From contig DGYV01000062.1 of the NCBI GenBank assembly GCA_002398485.1, positions 7,061-16,672 on the forward strand: DNA of 9,612 nucleotides, given 5' to 3'. The translations under genes and the position numbers were made by a program. Shown here one piece after another: positions 1-4,226 of the stretch (its first letter is position 1; each line of letters begins with the position of its first letter). The DNA is from Peptococcaceae bacterium UBA4997. GTDB taxonomy: Bacteria > Bacillota > Dehalobacteriia > UBA4068 > UBA4997. Below the pieces are notes generated by a model. That model did no database searches and had not been told where the DNA came from. It was given only the letters and a program-made list of their open reading frames with translations.

Positions 1-20
1 TCAAATAAAAATATATTATT

Positions 21-48
21 AAAAACAGGGTTCATGCCCTGTTTTTTT
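21..48 (+). terminator. Intrinsic terminator of an upstream gene
   Basis: A 10-bp perfect stem (21-30 with 37-46) encloses a 6-nt loop, and a run of seven T covers 42-48, the last two beyond the stem. The stem core is CAGGG/CCCTG flanked by A/T pairs. Because the left arm begins with five A, the mirror strand also reads as a hairpin followed by T, so it could work in both directions. It ends whatever gene lies to the left of the window. Confidence 0.85.
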
Positions 49-95
49 GTATAAAACTAACTTAATCCCGCAAAATATGCAATAGAGGTGTTGTT

Positions 96-572
96 ATGAA
101 GCGGGCTAAACAGGAAAAAATATGGCAAAAAGCTGAAAAGATCTTAGGGTTTGCAGCAGTGCTTGGCATGGTTTTTATAATTGCCGTACAAGTAATTTTT
201 GCAACAGATATTTTTAACGAGCAATTTAATTATAGCGGTGGTATCAATGGCACAGCCTTGGATACTACTTTACCCGTAGTTTATGATGATACGGAGCTTT
301 TTGGCAATTTGACTATAGAAATAACAGGCTATAATACACTGCCTGAAGCCCTAGTTTTGATAAACGGGTCGCCTGCGGGAAATTTTAAGGAAAAACAGGT
401 AACTATAAGGGTTTATGCAGGTGATGTGGTTGAGGTGGATGCTTCCGCTTATGAGCGGTTTATAAGCTTTGCTGTGGTAAAGGCTTCTGGCAATATCAAT
501 GTTGAATATTTGCGGGAAAAGCTAACTGTAAACGGAAGTAAGGCTAAGGTGGGTGAAGTGCTTTTTAAGTAA
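96..572 (+). CDS. Membrane-anchored protein of unknown function, 158 aa
   Basis: I do not recognise a characterised family. The protein has a Lys/Arg-rich cytoplasmic start (residues 1-15), one hydrophobic segment at about 17-37 with no clear signal peptidase site, and a domain of about 120 residues predicted outside the membrane. The outer part has alternating beta-like stretches (NLTIEITGY, VTIRVYAGDVVEVDAS, NINVEYLREKLTVNG), which suggests a small beta-sandwich, and no cysteines or catalytic-looking motif. AGAGGTG at 84-90 lies 5 nt before the ATG and supports the start. The gene lies between an upstream terminator and the promoter of the next operon, so it may be a single-gene unit, though no terminator follows it and read-through into the HutP-like gene is possible. 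Uncharacterised single-TM proteins may occur in this position in related bacteria, but I cannot confirm that from sequence alone. Confidence 0.8.
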   Translation: MKRAKQEKIWQKAEKILGFAAVLGMVFIIAVQVIFATDIFNEQFNYSGGINGTALDTTLPVVYDDTELFGNLTIEITGYNTLPEALVLINGSPAGNFKEKQVTIRVYAGDVVEVDASAYERFISFAVVKASGNINVEYLREKLTVNGSKAKVGEVLFK

Positions 573-578
573 AAGCTA

Positions 579-607
579 TTGTCATTCCTTGTTTAAGCAA
601 GTATAAT
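579..607 (+). promoter_or_regulatory. Near-consensus sigma-A promoter for the HutP-like operon
   Basis: TTGTCA (579-584, five of six consensus bases) and TATAAT (602-607, six of six) are separated by exactly 17 nt. Transcription would start near 613-615, giving a leader of about 46 nt before the HutP-like ATG at 661. It sits in the only non-coding gap ahead of the long downstream operon and just after the stop of the membrane protein gene. Confidence 0.75.
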
Positions 608-644
608 AATAGCATTAGTTCTTAAAATGCCTAAAAACCGGAAT

Positions 645-649
645 GGAGG
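645..649 (+). promoter_or_regulatory. Ribosome binding site that sets the HutP-like start at 661
   Basis: GGAGG lies 11 nt before ATG 661. The alternative in-frame ATG at 643 overlaps this site and has no purine-rich site of its own upstream, so the six extra residues it would add are unlikely to be translated. The 11-nt gap is at the long end of normal. Confidence 0.65.
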
Positions 650-660
650 CTCACAGAAAA

Positions 661-1077
661 ATGGTCGAAAGCAAAAAGGTAGCGGCAGCGGCAATGAAAA
701 TGGCCTTAACTGAAAACATGGAAGAAGAAAATGTGCTTAAGGCAGTTTTGCTAAAACAGGGTATCCATGCCGCCGCTGTTAATTACGGTGGGGATTCCCT
801 GGTTTCGGTAACAAAAATTTTGGAGCGTTCAGTGGTTGCAGCCAAAAGAGAGGGTGTTATTCGTGATGTGCACAGTGATGAAGGTGCTGTAGCTGGTGCC
901 GCCCACGAGGCCCTTTCACAAATAATGTCCAAAGCCATGGGGCTTAATATAGGAGGTAAAATAGGTATTGCCAGGCATGAAGATCATATAAGTGTTGCCA
1001 TGGTTATGGGTATAGGTATGCTGCATTTGAATGAGGTTGCCGTTGGTCTTGCACACAGAGCTATAGGTTCAAGGTAG
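661..1077 (+). CDS. HutP-family protein, probable RNA-binding or regulatory protein
   Basis: The 138-residue protein matches the HutP family in length and pattern. HutP of Bacillus subtilis is a hexameric RNA-binding antiterminator that responds to L-histidine and Mg2+ on the hut operon mRNA. Family-like stretches are GGDSLVSVTKILERSVVAAKREGVI (about 43-67), EGAVAGAAHEAL (74-85), GGKIGIAR (98-105) and the closing VGLAHRAIG (128-136). Hand alignment to B. subtilis HutP places Gly75 and Gly79 where the metal-binding His73 and His77 sit; His132 matches the third ligand, His138. Histidine/Mg2+ sensing as in Bacillus is therefore doubtful. No hut genes are near. It is first in an operon and is followed 8 nt later by the TrpF-like gene, so autoregulation of this operon or a different RNA target are both possible. 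Family assignment is fairly sure; function is not. Confidence 0.82.
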   Translation: MVESKKVAAAAMKMALTENMEEENVLKAVLLKQGIHAAAVNYGGDSLVSVTKILERSVVAAKREGVIRDVHSDEGAVAGAAHEALSQIMSKAMGLNIGGKIGIARHEDHISVAMVMGIGMLHLNEVAVGLAHRAIGSR

Positions 1078-1085
1078 GTGATAAA

Positions 1086-1613
1086 ATGTTTTTGTACATA
1101 ACGGGCATTAAAAATAAAAAAGAAGCCCTTTCGGCAATCAAAAAAGGTGCTAATGCTATAGGTGTAGAGCTTGGTTATAAAGAAAGCGCTTTGGCTGCGG
1201 AAAACTGCCGTACCTGGCTGGAGGAACTGCCCTTCCATATACTTAAAGCAGGTATTTTCCAAAATGAGGAATACTATAATGTGGAGGAAATGGCTTCTTT
1301 TTGTCATTTGGATATAATTCATTTGAAAGATAAGGCAAAACTTAAGGATTTCAGCCATTACAGCGGCAGGTTGATAGTGGAAACAGATTATCAAAACTGG
1401 GAAGGTATTAAGGCGAATGGTTATGTAATAAAGCTTACTTCAGTTTCCGAAGCCAAAAAGTTGTCCGTAAGCAAAATTAAGTTACCTGTTCTTTTAACGG
1501 GCAATTTTAATTTGCATGAATGGCAAGATATTTTGGATTATTATAATCCCGCAGGTATTGCACTGGATTATGCTTTTGTTAATGATATGTCAAAATTGAT
1601 TGCTTACAGGTGA
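1086..1613 (+). CDS. TrpF-like (phosphoribosylanthranilate isomerase fold) protein, likely without isomerase activity
   Basis: The 175-residue protein follows the beta/alpha-barrel layout of phosphoribosylanthranilate isomerase (usually about 200 aa). YITGIKNKKEALSAIKKGANAIGVELG (4-30) matches the first strand and helix, KAGIFQNEE (54-62) matches VGVFVNEE, DIIHLKD (76-82) matches the VQLHG strand, and LLTGNFNLHEW (136-146) matches the LSGGLNPENV phosphate loop. The catalytic Cys of KxCGI is Thr6, the catalytic Asp of the LLD strand aligns with Lys116, the phosphate loop has lost one Gly, and the final SSGVE is LDYAFVN. TrpF catalysis therefore looks lost. AGGTG at 1076-1080 lies 5 nt before ATG. 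The stop is 10 nt before the next start, so it is coupled to the EPSP-synthase-like gene. The product may bind a ligand, act as a regulatory subunit, or be a decaying relic. No trp genes are nearby. Confidence 0.7.
   Translation: MFLYITGIKNKKEALSAIKKGANAIGVELGYKESALAAENCRTWLEELPFHILKAGIFQNEEYYNVEEMASFCHLDIIHLKDKAKLKDFSHYSGRLIVETDYQNWEGIKANGYVIKLTSVSEAKKLSVSKIKLPVLLTGNFNLHEWQDILDYYNPAGIALDYAFVNDMSKLIAYR
1608..1613 (+). promoter_or_regulatory. Ribosome binding site that sets the EPSP-synthase-like start at 1624
   Basis: AGGTGA includes the TGA stop of the TrpF-like gene (1611-1613) and lies 10 nt before ATG 1624. An earlier in-frame TTG at 1600 has no such site upstream and would add eight residues outside the family pattern, so 1624 is preferred. 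Confidence 0.6.
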
Positions 1614-1623
1614 TGTTTCGATA

Positions 1624-2775
1624 ATGGATAAATATGTGCAAAAAACGGAATTTTATGATGAGGTTTCAAGTGGCGGGGATGAGCATATTGCAGCTTGTGC
1701 CTTAATATTGGCAGCTATGGCTTTTGGGCAAAGCTGCCTGCATAATTTTCCCTATAATTTGGTTTTGAATAATTTACTTGCTTATTTAACAAATATAGGT
1801 ATTAAAACTCAAAAAGATGAAAATTGCCTGCTTGTTCAGGGTAATGGCATGAAATCTTTTGGGGAAAATAATGCCTTGTTTGCTTTAGAAGATGTTTGTA
1901 ATTGCTTGGGTTTATTAAAATATAATAAAAAATTTCAGGACCTTAATGAAAAAACGGTTAAGGACCTTATGGCAAGATCGTCTGCGGAAATTAAAAATTT
2001 GCTGGCTTTTGCCAAAGTTAAACATAAAAAAGAGATTATTTATAATCTTACAAAAAAGGATTACGATTCCCGTTTTAACCAAGATTATTTTTATTTAAAA
2101 ACAGCAATTTTATTTTCCGCTTTGTTTGAAACTAAAAAGGTAATAATCACTGAAGCTTTGCCATTTTGCGACCATACGGAAAGGCTTTTTGCTTATTATG
2201 ATATAAAACTGGAAGCTTGGGGCAGGCGCGAAAACAAAATCACGCTTTTACCCCCTGAACAGCCTATTTTGCCGCATGATTTGACCATACCAAACAGTAT
2301 TTCCAATGTGGCACCTGCCATTTTAAAAACAATTTTTTCTAAAGACGGTGTATTGGAATTTAAAAATATGTTGGTAAATCCCAAAAGGATAGGTTTTCTT
2401 TATATTTTAAAAGCCATGGGCGCTGATATACAAATATCAAATCGGTCTTGGTTTGCTTATGAACCTGTGGCGAATATAACAGTTCAGGGCGGCAAAGCTT
2501 TAACGGGAGTAGTTGTGCCCGAAACAATTTCCAACACTGTTTTTAGTGAAATGCCTTTACTTATTGCGGCTGCTGCTTATGCTGAAGGGAAAACCACTTT
2601 TTACGGAATGGGCAATAATGCCAAAATAGAAAAGATATGCACGATTGCCGAGGATAGTTTGGGTTTGCAAAATGCGGTTATTTTATCAGCTGAAAATATT
2701 TTGGAGGTCCATGGCAGTAATGATATGGTTTCAGCTGAACGATATTGGCAAAATTTACAGGAGGAATCGAGATGA
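1624..2775 (+). CDS. EPSP synthase-like (AroA-like) protein lacking catalytic residues
   Basis: The 383-residue product has the two-lobed EPSP synthase pattern (family usually about 425-450 aa). Matches are GDEHIAACALILAAMAFG (18-35) to GDKSISHRALLLAALAEG, LPFCDHTERLF (179-189) to the SRDHTERML region, MLVNPKRIGFLYILKAMGADIQISN (249-273), and FSEMPLLIAAAAYAEGKT (307-324) to DEIPLLAVAAAFAEGT. By alignment to E. coli numbering, Lys22 is Glu20, Ser23 is His21, Arg27 is Cys25, the NSGT loop is DVCNC, Asp313 is Ser308, and the KESDR motif is AKIEK. The protein also stops before the DHR motif and final conserved Lys. Shikimate-3-phosphate/PEP chemistry is therefore very unlikely. The reading frame is intact, and the gene overlaps cmk by 4 bp. 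Its place before cmk is that of genuine aroA in many bacteria, so it is probably a diverged descendant. The gene is noticeably richer in A/T runs than cmk. Confidence 0.75.
   Translation: MDKYVQKTEFYDEVSSGGDEHIAACALILAAMAFGQSCLHNFPYNLVLNNLLAYLTNIGIKTQKDENCLLVQGNGMKSFGENNALFALEDVCNCLGLLKYNKKFQDLNEKTVKDLMARSSAEIKNLLAFAKVKHKKEIIYNLTKKDYDSRFNQDYFYLKTAILFSALFETKKVIITEALPFCDHTERLFAYYDIKLEAWGRRENKITLLPPEQPILPHDLTIPNSISNVAPAILKTIFSKDGVLEFKNMLVNPKRIGFLYILKAMGADIQISNRSWFAYEPVANITVQGGKALTGVVVPETISNTVFSEMPLLIAAAAYAEGKTTFYGMGNNAKIEKICTIAEDSLGLQNAVILSAENILEVHGSNDMVSAERYWQNLQEESR
2759..2764 (+). promoter_or_regulatory. Ribosome binding site that sets the cmk start at 2772
   Basis: A perfect AGGAGG lies 7 nt before ATG 2772 inside the end of the preceding gene. 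The cmk ATG overlaps that gene's TGA (ATGA), a classic coupling arrangement. A longer in-frame version from 2745 is not supported by such a site. Confidence 0.8.
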
Positions 2776-3440
2776 GCCTAAAAAAAATAATTGCTATTGA
2801 CGGGCCTGCGGGAGCAGGTAAAAGTACGGTAGCAAAAGCAGTTGCCAAAAAGCTGAATTACCTTTATATTGATACTGGTGCCATGTACCGTACAGTGGCT
2901 TACGCGGCTTTACTGCGTGGTATAGGTGTTGGTGAAGAGGAAAAATTGACCAAGCTTGCCGCAAGTATTAAAATAGATATGAAAGTAAGCGGTGATACTT
3001 ACAAAGTATATTGCGACGGCCAGGATGTTAGTGAGCTTATCCGTACACCTGAAGTAGGCGCGGCGGCAAGCCCTGTTTCGGCAGTGCTTGGCGTACGTGA
3101 GCATTTGGTGGCTCAGCAGCAGCGTTTAGCTGCTAAAGGCAAGGTTGTTATGGATGGCAGGGATATATGTACTAAAGTATTACCGAACGCGGATTGTAAA
3201 ATCTTTTTAACCGCCTCTATACAGGTACGGGCTAAAAGGCGCTGGCTTGAATTATTTGCTAAAGGCATTGATGTGGAACTTGAGGATGTGGCACGGGAAA
3301 TTGAAGAAAGGGATTACAGGGATTCCCACAGAGTTCATTCTCCGTTGGTTCAGGCTTCCGATGCCATCCTTTTGGATACCAGCTATTTAAATATTGACGA
3401 AGTCATTCAAAAGATTTTGGAATTGGTAGGAGTTGTTTGA
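2772..3440 (+). CDS. cmk: Cytidylate kinase
   Basis: This cytosolic kinase transfers phosphate from ATP to CMP or dCMP, recycling the CMP released by phospholipid and nucleic acid turnover. The 222-aa length is normal. The Walker A loop GPAGAGKST is at 11-19, the CMP-binding DTGAMYR at 34-40, the conserved MDGRDICTKVLPNA at 127-140, and the LID-type ERDYRDSHRVHSPL at 179-192, followed by DAILLDTS at 197-204. One oddity is Cys133 where most family members have Gly (DGRDIGT). The gene is translationally coupled to the AroA-like gene (4-bp overlap) and followed 42 nt later by plsC; linkage of cmk with aroA and with S1-encoding genes is widespread in bacteria. Confidence 0.97.
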   Translation: MSLKKIIAIDGPAGAGKSTVAKAVAKKLNYLYIDTGAMYRTVAYAALLRGIGVGEEEKLTKLAASIKIDMKVSGDTYKVYCDGQDVSELIRTPEVGAAASPVSAVLGVREHLVAQQQRLAAKGKVVMDGRDICTKVLPNADCKIFLTASIQVRAKRRWLELFAKGIDVELEDVAREIEERDYRDSHRVHSPLVQASDAILLDTSYLNIDEVIQKILELVGVV

Positions 3441-3482
3441 TTTTTGTATATATAGGTTTTAAATTGGAGTTGATCATCAAAT

Positions 3483-4094
3483 ATGTATAAAGCAATAGTA
3501 GGTTTTTTACTGTTTTGGTGCAAAATTTCGGGTTGTAAGCTGGAAGGTTTGGAAAATTTACCAAAAACAGGTGCTGTTGTAACAATGGCTAACCATGTTC
3601 ATGTTTTTGATCCCTTGCTTTTGGCTTCAGCATGGTGGGGAATCAAAAGGCCTGTAAGGTTTATGGGTAAAGCTGAATTTTTTGAGAAGAAGTTTTTGGG
3701 CAAAATTTTCCGCGCGCTGGGTGCTTTTCCTGTGAACAGGGGCGAAGCAGATATTGCCTCTTTGAAAACAGCTCTGGGTATTCTTAAAGAGGAGCAAGTT
3801 TTGGGTATCTTCCCTGAGGGTACCAGAAATAGAAATGCCACGGGAACGCTTTTGGAATTCAAACAGGGTGCAACCATGGTAGCTTATAAAGCCAAAGCAG
3901 TGATAGTTCCCGTAGCTATAATCAATGCGGGCAATTTTTTCAAGTTTTGGCGGGAGCGCCCTAAGCTCTTCATTTCCGAACCGATAAGCTTTGCTGAGGA
4001 AAAGCGTCCTGCCAAGGAGGTAATGGGGGTTTATACGGAGCAGGTAAGGGATAATATAGCAGGTTTTTTGCTTCAAGGTAAGAATAACGTCTAA
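3483..4094 (+). CDS. plsC: 1-acyl-sn-glycerol-3-phosphate acyltransferase
   Basis: This membrane-associated enzyme adds the second acyl chain to lysophosphatidate, giving phosphatidate. The 203-aa protein has a hydrophobic N-terminus (about 4-13), the catalytic NHxxxxD motif as NHVHVFD (His38, Asp43), the block-II GAFPVNRGEAD, the block-III FPEGTRN, and the later VIVPVAI. All four acyltransferase blocks are intact and the length is typical of short Gram-positive PlsC proteins. GGAG at 3466-3469 is 13 nt before the ATG, an unusually long gap, but no better in-frame start is evident. PlsY and GpsA of the same pathway lie in the second operon of this window. Confidence 0.95.
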   Translation: MYKAIVGFLLFWCKISGCKLEGLENLPKTGAVVTMANHVHVFDPLLLASAWWGIKRPVRFMGKAEFFEKKFLGKIFRALGAFPVNRGEADIASLKTALGILKEEQVLGIFPEGTRNRNATGTLLEFKQGATMVAYKAKAVIVPVAIINAGNFFKFWRERPKLFISEPISFAEEKRPAKEVMGVYTEQVRDNIAGFLLQGKNNV

Positions 4095-4096
4095 AT

Positions 4097-4126
4097 TTGC
4101 AAAATATTTTTGCATTTTATTAAAAT
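4097..4126 (+). promoter_or_regulatory. Possible internal promoter for the ispH-S1 fusion gene
   Basis: TTGCAA (4097-4102, four of six) and TAAAAT (4121-4126, five of six) are 18 nt apart. The leader to ATG 4227 would be about 94 nt. The 132-nt gap before the fusion gene is much longer than the other gaps in the operon, which makes a separate start plausible. AT-rich DNA yields such matches by chance, so this is tentative. Confidence 0.35.
4098..4118 (+). terminator. Weak hairpin after plsC, possible attenuating terminator
   Basis: A perfect 7-bp inverted repeat (4098-4104 with 4108-4114) has a 3-nt loop and is followed by TTTT at 4115-4118. Only two of the seven pairs are G-C, so termination would be partial at best. 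It overlaps the possible promoter at 4097-4126. Confidence 0.35.
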
Positions 4127-4210
4127 CAAGGCAGGAAAACAAGTTTTATTAACGAACATATAAATTTATGCGGTGCTTTAAAGTTTTGGCCATGAATAAA
4201 AAGTGATAAA

Positions 4211-4219
4211 AAGGCGGAG
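4211..4219 (+). promoter_or_regulatory. Ribosome binding site that sets the ispH start at 4227
   Basis: AAGGCGGAG lies 7 nt before ATG 4227, giving the standard IspH N-terminus MRVLLAEYAGFC. A GTG at 4203 in the same frame lies upstream of this site and has no good site of its own, so the eight-residue extension is rejected. Confidence 0.75.
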
Positions 4220-4226
4220 CGATATC

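Noticed and set aside
588..601. Small hairpin (CTTG/CAAG) after the membrane protein gene as a terminator
   Set aside because: Only 4 bp of stem and no following T-run; it also lies inside the promoter spacer.
610..618. Two TAG triplets upstream of the HutP-like gene, resembling HutP UAG-repeat RNA sites
   Set aside because: Only two triplets, 3 nt apart, and the first lies upstream of the expected transcription start. Known sites use several regularly spaced NAG triplets, so this is chance.
984..1394. A 136-codon opposite-strand frame spanning the HutP-like and TrpF-like genes
   Set aside because: It overlaps two better supported genes, has no ribosome site and no recognisable domain.
4168..4206. 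Twelve-codon upstream reading frame in the ispH leader (MRCFKVLAMNKK)
   Set aside because: No ribosome binding site before its ATG, and short open frames are expected by chance in AT-rich DNA.
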